A DNA stretch of 32,955 nucleotides. It comes from Plakobranchus ocellatus (lineage: Eukaryota; Mollusca; Gastropoda; Plakobranchidae). Location of the stretch: NCBI GenBank assembly GCA_019648995.1, contig BLXT01007237.1, positions 1,861,642 through 1,894,596 of the forward strand, written 5' to 3'. Both the position numbers and the translations under genes were made by a program. Of this stretch, positions 11,878-25,600 are shown in pieces; position 1 is the first letter of the stretch, and the number at the start of each line of letters is the position of its first letter. The notes under the pieces are model-generated. The model was not told the origin of the DNA and searched no databases. It was given only the letters and a program-made list of their open reading frames with translations.

Positions 11878-14800
11878 CTGCTTCATTTTTGCCAATTGGA
11901 AGACTGATCAACTTCAAGGGGCAAGCAATATTTACCAACTTATTATAAAACCTCTAGTCTTATAGTTAAAATGTACTTGAATTATCCACGACTATCAGAA
12001 TAAAGTGACAAAGAGGAGAAGTATGAAAAAGTATCGAAGTCAAAGGGATCACTATGCTTGATTTTTATTTCTGTCTTAAACCTATCCACCTATCAACATG
12101 GTATTTCCTGCACTACGTTTAATGCACGAGGTATCTTTCATATGTGGTGCTCAATCTCATACTTCTATGATGTCAAAACACAAAAACCATGCATGCAGGT
12201 TAGCTTACTTGAGTTATCTTTTCGCTTCATTTTGCACAAATTTAAATGGTTTTTCTTTTTTTTTTTTTTTTAATTTCTCCTACTCTCAGTTTGTTAAGAT
12301 CAAATTAGAGATTAATATTCCTTGGCAAAATTCTCAAAAGTTTCTATGCCTATCTATCTTTTTTATCTCACTTGCAACTGACCCCTTTTCCTCTTGCTAT
12401 TCCAGACCTGCCAACCTCAAAAATGTGTTTTCAGGGACACCATGGTCCATTTTCAGGGACAAAGGATAGTTTTCAGGGACATACGCGCAAGCATGCACAA
12501 AAAATCAGAAGGACAGCATTTTAGTGCTAAACAAACAAATTAAAGTTTGTAGATTCAATGTAACCAGATTATACAGCACACTATACCACAAACCTCGTGA
12601 AACATGGATAATCAAATGTAAACCATCGAATTGCAGCACAATCCCTTTTCTATGTTCAATCAATTCAGTCAGGAGATTAATCCAGAATAAGCAACTGCCA
12701 GAGCTAACTGGTTTGATGTCATAATAACAGTTAGCAAGATACAGAATTGGTTATGTGTAAGCAGCCAGCAGAGATGTTGGTGCAAGAAGAAACTGTTACG
12801 ATGAGGCCGTTGTAATGCCTGATGTTCAAGTTGGCAGGATACAAAACTCTTTGTATAGGTGGCTAGGCAGTTTGAAGCCATGCTCGTGCAAGTAAAAATT
12901 GGTTTGATGCACTTGGATGGTTGAAAATGTGTCCAACATTTTAACTGTGATCATAATCCATGAGGTGATCTATCCAGCAATGCGTCTCTTTTTATTTTCT
13001 CTACTGCAATCATGACTCGCATCCATCTATTCATGCATAAGTTCTATTCACAATGATCACTGACGTGTTCTTTATCCTAACTATAAAAACAGATTTTTGT
13101 AGGTTTTTTGTTTTTTTTAACAACAATTTTGGCCAGGCAAATCCTTCAAAACATTTTTTCAATGCTTTGACTGTCCTTAGTGATGTATATGCTTGATTAT
13201 TTGAAAGGAAAGATCTCTATGTAGAGCAGTGAAATAACTAATGTATCATACATCTGCCTTGTTTTTTATTTAGACTTATAAATGGGGACAAGACAATATT
13301 TTTTATGCCGACAATAGATCCAGATAAAATTTTAGATAGTAAATATCAGGATTTTCTCATTAAGTAACTAAGAAGAGTAGTGAGAAGGCCAATATTAAAT
13401 AAGACATCCTTTGAATAAATTTGAAAAAAAAAAAAAATCACTGTCTGAAATTTGATGCAATAAACTTTTAAAGGCCAATCATTGGATTGTATTTNNNNNN
13501 NNNCCCCCCCCCCCCCCCCCCCGTGTGTGTGAACATTCCATCCTCTCTACCGTTCTAAACCTAAAGATTTTTACAAACTCTTCTAAATTTCACAGTCTAT
13601 AACTTCATTCACCATAGAGATCTATATCTTGTTCTAGATCTAAGTGCATCTACTCTTTAAGCAAATCTATCACAAAAATGAAATTATGACTAACACAGGT
13701 CTGCAGATTTATTATATCTCAAAACCTAGATCTAGAATTAGGATCAAGACTTCTCATATTATCACAACTGAAAGATTTAATAGACCTTGATCTTCAAAAG
13801 ATAACTATCGCGATCTAGACCTAAAACGCGGTTCTAGAAATTATACGACTTCATTGAAAAAAAGCACAAAGTATCGAGTTCAGCATTAACTCTAGACTAT
13901 TCACAGAGAAAATTCTATTGATCTAGCTCTCCTTCACTTATGTTGTAATCGTTGATAACACTTTCCAAGCATGTGGATGCAACTCACATAAATAATTAAC
14001 GGTAACGAAAAACCAAAGCACCTATAGTAATGCTACTTTCACATCGAAAACTGAAAGAAAGAACTATAAACAAAGGAGACTGGTGCATGATGCTTTATTT
14101 TTATTTTTAAAAGTTTATATAGATAAAAAGAGAGCACCATAGTGAAGCAATATCATTATTAGGTATATCGATATAAATAATGAACGCCCGGAAAACGAAA
14201 ACAGAAACTAAAAGAAAAGTACCTTTATTTGCGGAAGAGCGGTATAAATGAGAAAAGCAAAAATCGGGATTAATTTTTGTCCCGAAACAAAGCTGAATTC
14301 CGGGACATTTCTATCAAACGCGGGACTGCGGGACAGACACTCATTTTCCGGGATTGTCCCACAATTTGCGGGACGGTTGGCAGGTCTGCTATTCCCTCCG
14401 GACTGAGGTTTTTTGGCCTTTTTTAAAAAATTGTAAAAAAAAAAAAAATAATAATGCAGACACTCTAAAACTTTGGAAAAATAAAATTTATCTTTAGATC
14501 TGTTAGTAGCAGCACTTTTTATTCAACTACCTTGATATGTTTATTTTGTATGTTTTTTACAAAGAGGGTAAAAATTTGAAATTTCGGAAAATTTTCTGAA
14601 GCCATGAAAGATGCAGCAAACAGGTAAGAACACACAAAAATAAGGAGAGATGCTTTTGACTTCAATGGATTTTATTTAGATCTAGATATCTAGACTGCAA
14701 ATCATCTGGTTGTGCTCGTTTTTTCATTTGGGTCTTGATTTTGTGCTCCTGGATCTACTGCTCTGAGCGTTTCTTAGATCTACACTTTATCTGGATCTAG

Positions 14801-17800
14801 ATCTCGATCTAGGTCATCATTGGAATCATTGTGACTTTCTACTGGTAAAAACTCTACATCATTATCAGAAAATTCTTCCCCAGATCTGTCTGCCTTAAAA
14901 AAACCAAACAGACTATGTCTATTCAAGACCATAATCGCATTAGACCTAGATCCAGATCTCCATCTACCTCTCAGATTTCACTAATTCTGGACTGACTTTC
15001 GGTTCCGCAACACGCGTTCTAAATTATTTTATAAAAAAATGAGTTCTGCAATGATAAAAATGCGATTTGGAATACCCAAGAAGAAATAGTTCAGGAACAG
15101 TAATATATAGGCGGCGAGTTGTTTGTGTGGTATTTATAGGTGTTATAGAGCGGTAAAAGTCAAAACCGCAAGGGTTGTGGGCGCCCTCTACAGGGAATTT
15201 TTGGGTTGCCCGCAACAGGTGCGGGCCGCGTCGCAAGTGAGTTATAAAGCTTAGGCCTCACATTGGTCAGCAAATCTACCTTGAATTCTGCAAAAACTTA
15301 TCTGTTGCAGATTTGAGTTCGAGTCTTCCCCCGAATTCCTTGGCCTGACAATAGTGGACAGGCTACATGCACAATCACAAAACAAACATACGATCCATCA
15401 CCTTCTCTGGAAATAAAGACTGCAGGACTTTAACGCAGGCGTCCACAACCTCCTCGTCTGATTTTCCATCCATTAAGGCCAGACCTCTTCCAACCAAGTG
15501 GCTCATCAGAATGTGTGTATTTTTCTGGATTATTCAAAGCAGAAACAGCAGTGCAATGAAGCCAACGTGAAAAAAGAAACAAGAGTCTCAATTAACTTGA
15601 GACTGGTCCCCCAATTCTAGCTGGCCATCTAAGACAGGTTTTTTTTTGTTTTTTTTGTAAAGAGAGAACCCTTAATTTCATTGAAACTTGACATTTGACA
15701 ATTCAAGAAGCAATGATCCTAAACCATTTGCAGTATAATATTTTTAAATTAACTTTTTTTTAAGCCAACATCATCAGTCTCGAGTAATCAGAATCAGAAG
15801 ATATATTCATGCTCAAATAAGTAAGCATGGCTGAAAGACTTTCATTTTGAAAGTTTAAATAAGAGATTTTTGTGGGTTTTTTTTTTTAAACGCAGGGTTA
15901 AAAATGGTTTATATGCAGCTAAATAATATGCATGCATAACACTGAGGCAATATAGTCCTTAAATTTATTCTTTCCAACAAGCATAATTAAGGGCCTCTCC
16001 TTTTACTTTATACTCACCTCCTTGTGTTGATGACAGTAAAAAACGTTAAAAAAACCCATGTGATTCTCCGACTCTGGCACATGCCCAAAGAGTAACTGGT
16101 TTTCAGTCTTCTCTGACCAGAAATCCTCACTGAATTGCATAGTCACCTGAAATATTCGACATGAAAAATAATTTCCACTACAAACAACCATTTGTAAAAA
16201 ACACAACTTGTGCAAAGGCCTAAAGAAGTTCCCAACAAAATTAAACCAGTCACACCTTGCACAATCTCTCTCTCTCATAATAATCTCTTCATGTCAAGTC
16301 AAGCTAACCAGGAAATTCCTACAAAGCTCTCTCAGCAATTTTAAACAACAGAGAAAAAAAAAGGCAACTTGAGTTCTTTTAATTCCAAATTTTGGTCTCC
16401 TCCTGGAAATGTTGAATCATGAAGGAACTTTTCCATTTTGCTGCTAACCAAGATTACCTGCCTCACCTTTTCTACTTTTCCTGCCCCTAAAGACTGAATG
16501 GCCTTCACCTTGAACTCTGGCAATGGTGGGTGAAATTTAATGAGTTCTTTCTGTAGGACCGCCAATGGGACTGTTACAATCACCTGTTGATAAAGATAGG
16601 GAGGTGAGAGGGGTTACTCAAAGTTTGAGCTGAGTAAAATTTCTCAGTGTCAACACAAGAGAGAATATTGAAATATGAAGCAGATGATTATTCTCAAAGT
16701 TTTATATCAAATGTTGTAAAACGCTTTTCAGTAACATAACTACATATAAAAAAAAAACTCTTGGATCTACAACCTCTCTAACATCAGCGATTTATTTCTC
16801 AGCAGTCCCTAAGTTCTCCCTCACAATCTCACTACCATTCTTGTATACTATCATTCTTATATCTTACCACCACTCTTCTATCTTACTCACTACCCACAGC
16901 TTCTAGAAAATACTAGTTATTCTTTGCATAAAGTAAATAAACGATTATTATAATGAAATAGCATATTCTAGAATTTCTAAAGCAAGGAAGAAATGACCAA
17001 ATTATGTCATCAAGGTTAGCTCAAAATTCTGTCGAATCAAACTTTCCCATGACACACTCATTATGGAAATGATCTAACAACTTCCTGTAAACAAAATGTT
17101 CGCCCCACTCTTTTGAAGACCTAGAAATCCCTGGATATAAAAGGATACAAAAAGTTAAAACCAAAATTGTATTACTAAAGTAAAAATAAATCTTATCTAG
17201 GCCTACTCAAAATCTGACCAAGCATTTCAAATAAACAACGCAATAACACAACATAATCCATTCCAAATCTAGATCCAGACTCAATCCACACTCACAACAA
17301 CCAATTGTCATACTGTGGATAGACCAGATAGAACAAAAATGGCGCTTCAACTTGTTTGGGCACAAGTTAGTCTTTACACCTAAATATTCTTAGCCAGACT
17401 TTCTTTTCTATTTTTTTTTTTAATTCTACCAGCAGAGAGGGACCTTATTTCTGGTTCTTCTATGCTAATTCTGGGTGAGGGATAACTTCACTTTTCCCAC
17501 CAACCAAGAAGTTTATCTTGAAAATTATGAATCTTGTTGAAAAGACATATACATTTCCAGGAATTGATAGGCATATTCTCACCTTTTCAGCTATGAAATC
17601 ACCTTGGCTTGAATGTACAACAATATTCTGGTCTGAGTAGTTCACTTCAGTAACCTGCAATTAATGGGAATGAAGTTGAAAAACCAAGGCTACTCATAAA
17701 AAAATTTTTTAAATCTTGGTCATCTGGAACCTTAAACCATGGTTTCAATTACATTTAAAAATAATGCACTTTTCTAAATTTTGTAATGAATTGCCTGATG

Positions 17801-19614
17801 TATATCTGTCTACAACAAGCAAACTGTTAACTCTTAGCGAGGCGAATTTTCAGGACCTATGAGGTCCCCCAGAGGCGAATTAATATGGAGTTTTTGAAAA
17901 ATTAAAAGGTGTCATACAAAAATTCATATAACTTTTTTATTTTTCAACACAAAACTACAAACCATGCATCAATGGAAAGGAAATTAAATACAGATTCACA
18001 TGAAATAAAAATCTACGCTACCAACCTTTTTGCTTTTTATGTTTGTTTTTGTGTTTGTCAGTGGTTCTGGTAGTGGCGGCGATGCCAGCCACTTGCTAGA
18101 TCTACATCTAAATCTTGATCTCCAGGAGCTTAAACCATAGGCTCAGGGCTTGCTAACAAGTATCCTAAGTATCAACTGTGCATCTTGTACAAATTCAGCA
18201 CTATTACTGCTATTATCGTGTACATACAGTTCCTCAAACAGGTCAGGAATTGGGACCTGTCTAGCCATGATTTTCAACAGTATAGCACACATTCAGATCT
18301 ACACTTGTTTACTTCTCAATTTCTAACCCAATCTAAAGCATAGACTGCTAGTCTTAGTAGTTTGAGAAAGGGGAATCCCCTTAAAAACGAAACTAAGCCT
18401 TTTCCGGTTGTTACGTGTGTGTAAAATTGTATACTGGAGCACTAGACTAGGTATAGTGCTATCGCGACTCTGGGAGACCATATAGACCATCGCGACTATA
18501 GTCGCGAAAACCTCGGGAAGAGTTAATTTAAAATATATTTGCCTTATGTTATTCATCCAATTAACTGATTTTTTGGATTACAAATTTAACAGTTTTTGTT
18601 ATGAATCCAATTCAATTTAATGGTCTTTTGGACTATGAGTATGAAGTAGATATCTTTTAGTGATTCCTCTAACATACTATTTTTAGAATTGTTAATGGTT
18701 TATTTTGTATCCAAGTTAACCAGTACTTTGGGAGGTGATAAGTTTCGTGTTTTTTGCCATTGCTTTATGCAGAAGTGTCATTGATGAACCATGAAATACC
18801 TGACAGTCAAGCCTGATGTCCAAGTTTTGAGCCAGAGATTTGAGAATGGAACCAAAGCCACCCGAGACCCACATGCGGGGCCCACCGAGCTGGGGCAGAT
18901 CCTCATTCTGATCCCAATGCAGAGAGGAGGCGCGATCAAGTGAGCAGCCACAAGCAAACTCCAGATTACTGAGGTAGAAGTTGACCAACCTACGTACTTC
19001 TTCTTGTGAGAAGGCGGTCTGGTTTTTAAGAGAGATTATAATGAATAAAACACAAGAGGATATAAAAATGTGCTGTCCATAAACAGATCTTTATTCCCTT
19101 AGACTCAAAAGAGTTCTAAAAATAATAATGCTTCTTTTCATGATGGGCAAAATATGTGCTATGACACCAATAACATGCAAGTTTCAGCTTAAACTTACAG
19201 CACCAATGTGAAACAAATGATTTGAAACTAGAACAGGATCTCCATACTTTTCCTTGCCTTCTTATGTCTCATTTTTCAATTCTAGACGAAAGAAAGTACA
19301 AATACACCAGTGGATTACAGTGGATTTAACTCCCTCAACGTGCAGTAGGAAGATACTGCAGATGTGTTTGCTAAATTACAAGGTTTCTGACATCAACCCT
19401 GCCTTGAAAAATTAAAATGCAACTCTCTTGCGTGACTATCATTGTCATGAAACAAAATTATTTAAAAGTAGTGTTGAAATAAAAAACAAAAAAAACAAAG
19501 GAAAGAAATTATGAAACAAACCATTTTTGGCTTTAGATAATTTACACTTTGCTTAATGTTTCATTGCTGTTGATTTTATATTGTTGTATGAGCTACAGAA
19601 AGCTAGTTTGTATC

Positions 19615-19646
<32 letters not shown>

Positions 19647-22600
19647 CTACCCACTCCCACACGGTCAGCTTCATCAAAGTTGTCTCCTTGTTGCCTCAAC
19701 TGATGTACAAAATCAAACAGTTTTTCGCAATATTTAATGAAAAACACACACCTATAAAAATAAAAAAAAACTGGGCAAGATTTTTCTGACTATTTATCAT
19801 TTTACAATTTTTCTAAAATTTTCATAGTTTTCCTTAGAAGGGCATAAATTGTGCAGCAAAGATTACACCATGTTAATGAGCCACACCACTTACCTCAGAG
19901 AAGTATCCTTCAGTTTCCCTAATAAATTCTTCATGAAACTCCTTAAACTTGTCTGGAATGAACAAAAGAAATTGCACTTAATGAATAAATTTTACATAAA
20001 ACAATATTAACACTTAAAGAACCGCTTTTCCACCTAGAGTTACCCCTCCCAGACCACCCCCCTGTTCAACCCCCATAACTGGAGTAGCCGCACCCATTTC
20101 TAGAAATTTTGCCTTTACCACCAATAAGCCTATAACGGAAATCCTTTGTTTGTATACCCACGCCTGCAAATTGATAATAAAAGTGTTTCGTTTCGACTGG
20201 GTCAGAAATAGAAAAGTAAGGTCTAGACTATCAATATTTTGGGTTGGAATCAAGTGGTGGGCTAGCTGTTGCGAGAATACTCGTCACTGGTCCTTTATGG
20301 CTGAGTACTTTTTCTGAGTATAATCATCGCCAGTCTTTTATGATTGGTTTTTTTTTTTTTTTTTTTTTTGCAAGAATGCTTTAGGTGTTAAACTGTGCCA
20401 CCCTTTCCCTCTTTCCAAAAATGATCACAGCTAAAATCTAGATTTTTCAGAAGCCAAAAAAATGGCTTTATCAGGTTTAGATTGACATAATTTTTACCAA
20501 GATAATAAAATTAAAATCTACAGATGAAGCTAAAAAGAGAAGATTAAAAGCTGAACATGGACACACTCATGCAACAGGATTTATATGAAGTAACTGATTA
20601 AACAGATAGTTCTATGAAGTTCACATTCTGTTGCTCCTGGTGTTGTGGATAGTACTATTGTATAAAATAGATTATCAAAGACCTTCTGGAATTATACCAC
20701 TGTCATAGTTTACATATAGAAGTTATGTTGTCAGATCTATATTTTAGTTACCTAATGCTTTGATTATTTCATATATTATCTGGTTCTGTGGCTTTAAAGT
20801 TATTCATTTTCTTTACTGCTGCCTTAGCTCTTCTTTTTTGGATAGTTGGACCTGTAGGCTTATTCCTTACTTCAGATTTTTCAGCCCTTTTATCTTAAAG
20901 TTTTCAGCATATGGTCACAAGGCATTTTATATAGCAATGGCACTAGGCGCACAATTGTTGAGCCGGAAAACTGCCCCAGCCGCGCCCCCAAAATATGGGA
21001 CGTGAAAATAAGAGGGTGCATAGATTTAAAAAGCTCTTACACCGTTGTTTGTGAACGGATTCGTATGAAACTTGACAACCAATTAGACAAGATGTGAAAC
21101 TAATGAAATGCAAGCATACAAGTGCATACAATGTGTGTAACATACATAGTTCGTTTGTTGAAAATTTAATGTGTCATATTTCAAAAGTTAAGAGGAGTTG
21201 TGATTTGTACGTTTAACAGGTAAGTCATTAAGATATCGTCTTTATTCTGTCAAAATTTCAAACCCGTACGATAAGTACCTTTTGCGTATTGATTCAGAGA
21301 AGCTCGTTAGATCTAGAAAATTTGAGATCGCCGATCAGCATCGGGCCGCTAAGGCGAGGCCGTGCCCTTGACTATGGGTTGTTGAGGTCACGTCCATCGC
21401 GATTTTACTTTGAGAGAGAAAGGATAGATCTAACTGTGTGTGACGAACCGTTTGCGAAATAATTAATTCATGTGTTACTAAAATAGCTTCACGTTTAGAT
21501 TGCTTTTATTCATTATCCGGCAGAAATAAACAAGAAAGTCTGACTAGAAGTTATAAATTACGATATCTTGTCGCTTGAAAAGATTATGCGGTAAACCTGT
21601 CTCCCTTCCTAAATCTAGTTTTTGAACTCGCCCATCATGTGTTGAACTGTCACTAGCTGTTTTACATACGATAATATGGTTGTGGCGGGCACTGTATATG
21701 ACGTCATTATTGAAGGACGTTGCGAGACCTCCTTTAGTATTTAATGTAGACAACTCCTAAAAGTGTCGCATTTGAGTAAGATTTGCCAAAGCTAGATCTA
21801 ATTTTTGCGAACACTTTTTTCTGTCTTTGCATTGTACATGACGCTAGTTAGTGTTTGTACAAATAAAGTAAATGAACTTTGTTAAGTTTGTGGATAAGCA
21901 TTTGTTATGTTAATTGTAATTAATAAAACGCCGTGTTCCCGATGCTCGCTTTTATTGTTTTTTGCGTTTTGTGCGGCGCTATTATTGAAAGATGTTGCAA
22001 GAAGCCTTTGAGTATGAAATGTAGACGAACTAAAAATATCGCATTTGAAAAGATTATTATTTGCCCAAGTCAGATCTTATTTTCACGCATTACGCTAATA
22101 ACATTTTAAAGCCTATGTTATTAGTCCTGTCTGTCTTTGCATTGAACATGACGGTGAATTTTATGACAAATTTTGAAGTTCGTGGATACGCATTTATTAA
22201 TTGTAAATAAGAAATTCTTCCCGATCGTCGCTTTTTTTTTCTTTTTTTTTTGTGGTGGGCACTATAATTTTTATATTTGACTCTGTTATTGAAGGACGTT
22301 GAGAGAGGCCCTGTAGCAGTAAATGTAGAACTCCTAAAAATATCGCATTTAAAAAAAACATTTGCCGAAGTTAGATCTAATTTGCGCGCATTACGCTAGT
22401 ATGATTCCTGTCTGTCTTTACATTGTACATGACGCTGTTTAGTGTTTGTACATTAATTTTTTTTGTGAATTTTGAAGTGCGTGGATAAGCATATTGATAT
22501 ATTGATAACTTATTAATAACGCATTCCTCCCGATCCACACTTTTTTTTTTTAATGACATTAGCTCATATGGTTCGTCAAACATTGAACTGCTTCATTCTA

Positions 22601-25600
22601 CAAGGATGGCTATAGACCATACCAAATTTATAGAAAAATATAGTCATCCTGCCAAGTTGACAAATCGAATTGTCATATAATTCTAATAGTATATTACCTT
22701 CCATAACACCATTATGGCTTTTCAAAATGGGTGATAAAACTATTATCAAAACCATCCCTCCTAAAATATAGGATTTTAATCGCACGCTGGAGGACGAGTT
22801 TGGTTTGTCGAGAATGCAAAACATCCGAAACAAAATTTCAAAAAAAGTTTCATTTGTGGAAATAAGTTGGTCAGTTAGCCTTTTGCTCTCATATTTTGTG
22901 GAAGTATTTTAACACAATTTTTTTTTTCATTAATGCAACTTTTTATTTTGTCATTTTTTTTTCTCTCAGTGGATGGGGGTGGGGATTTTGAGTTGAAAAA
23001 AACTTGAATTATAAATGGAATTGACAAGATCAATAATGAAAGTAAACAAATCTGAAATGAGAGACAAACTCTGTAACAAAAGAGCAATGTGATCATCAAA
23101 GTTCACATGCAATCTCATTCGTTAAGCTATAAGCTCAAAACTCTCTCAGAATTTACAAAAAAAACTATCAAATTTGCAGTAAACATTTATATGTAGCTTA
23201 AAAATTATTAAACATAGAGAAAATTCATTGCCAGAAATAGATTCTGCATTGAAAATTACATAAGGTTGCCAAGTTTCATGCATGCAATCTTAAAAGTAAG
23301 AGAGAGAATTCAAATTTTCTCCCCAAAATAACAAAACCGTGTCCCATATTTTAGGCGTTTTTTACTCTTCAGAGGTTATCCGAAAAAAAATTCCTTGAAA
23401 AATTCATTACTCTTTTATTTATAGGTCGATTTTCAAAATTCAAAATGCTTCTTGCTCAGCTTAGATAGAGCTAACAAACATACCCACTTACAACAACTTT
23501 AACAAAAAAGAAATTTTTTTTGTGTCATTGCTATTTTATATAGCTTTGAGATAATTAACAAAATGTGTTTTATTTCTTTATTTCTTTTGACTTATGTCAT
23601 TTTGAATTAATCAATTCATAGCTCTGTTAGCATATTCATTCTGATAACATGTTCAAACAGATCTCGTTCTCATAATAACAATAATATATCACCTGCATTA
23701 TGGCATAAGTCTGACTTACGCCAAAATTATAACTCAGTGATGATATGTTTTGTTCTTTCATCCAACACTTTCGGCCTTCATCATCTTCTCCCCATCCTCT
23801 ATTCCTAGATCCATCAATTTATGCTTATTGATTCAACACACTCTAGTCCCTAATTTCTGACACATCTACCTAAAGAGTGCTTCAATTTTAGTGCCTACCT
23901 TTTTTTGTGGAGATTTTCTTTGATGGAAGCACATTTCTGCTGCCTCTAATTTCCTCTATATATTTTTAAGTTATGGCTAGTGCTTTACATAAATTTGATA
24001 CAATCGGTCTGATAAAGTAATGTACATTCAATTTTATCCCCACATTTTTTTGTAAAGATTACAATGGTGCTTGTCAACCTACCAATCAGAGGAAGATCTG
24101 CTTGGACCCCTCGCCCTCGCCTCCAGTCAGACACAATGTCCAGGATAGCATTGTAATGAAACTCTATCCTACGATCAAGGTCATCAGGCACCAACTGGCC
24201 CTGGGTGGTCACTAGTGGGCAACTATCACTCTGAGGTTGCAAGTTGAGACCTAGCTGAAAACAGGCGATGCAAAAAAAAAAATCACATTAGAATTGACAG
24301 GCACAATGTAAAATAGCACATAAAATAAAATAGAAACTTGTGAAACTGAAGTCTGATACAATGATTTTCTCATAAATGAATTTACATCAAAACATATTAA
24401 TATTTTTTTCCTCTCTTTGGCTTGATCAGTTAGAGCTTGTAATCCTAAGTGAATTGGATTTGATTATCATGTTTCAAAGTCAATAAAAGCAAAGGTAGCT
24501 TAACTTTTTTTTCCCGGTTTCCCTTTTATCTCAGTCTCCGTATCCCTTAAAAATTAAAACAATTCTGACCTCTTTGAAAACGGCAGTCACACCATTAGGA
24601 CCAGCTGAAGTTGATGCTTAAAACTGGTGATAATGGAAAGGCCTAAAGCAAATAGAAATCATCTATATTATATTTACCGTAACAATCTTTGATCATTAAA
24701 AAAAACAGAGAAAGGATCCAAAATAATTTCAAATCCAAAACTTTTCAATTTAAAGTTTTAAAGCGTTTACCAAAATTCAGAAATATGAGATTCCCAATGC
24801 AAATCTATAAGATGCCCAAAGATCATCCTGGGCATTCACTTATCATCTGTACTTTAGGACACCCGGTCAAGTCCAGTCTGATATATCTGAGACTTGGCTT
24901 GCTCAGATATATGCAAATCTCCAAGTTGGAAATACCTGGTAAGCCATGATAGCCAACGGGTTGTTCCAGCAGCCATTGAGAAGCTGACCACTGTAAGTGT
25001 CCACCTCACAATTTGATGATGTGGCGCTGACTCTACCACCGACCGAAGTTTTTGCTTCTAATACTGTAACCTGGCGAGGTAAAGTAGACAAAGTATAGCA
25101 AGAGGACATTATTCAAAGCAGTTTCAACCTTGCACTACAGATACAGCATGTTTACAACATACAAAATCTTCAAAGGAAAAAAAAATAAAGAGAGATGTTT
25201 TCCTCTTTGTTTCTTTTCTTCAACATCACAATTTGGAACAAGTATTAGTCATCTTTTGAAAATTGCAGGCTTACTAGAGCTTTTCAGTTTCATTTGAAAA
25301 AAAAAACAAAGCACTTAACAGAATTTTATTGAATCACTATGAAAAAAATTGCTTCAGAAGCAAAGCTAGTATGAGCTGGTACAATCAGCACCACTTCATC
25401 TGAACTGGACAGGAACAAGCAAAAAAAAATTCAGATTACATGAAAATTTACAATAATCGCAAATCAGTTTGAGAAACTTTTGTTCACAGGACTCTTGACT
25501 TAAGGTTTGCAAAACACTCCCCTCTGCAGTTTACAGGCTCTGGCATTGGCTACATAAGAAAGTGTATGCAATGCATGGGTTCAATAAAAGCCACTATCTA

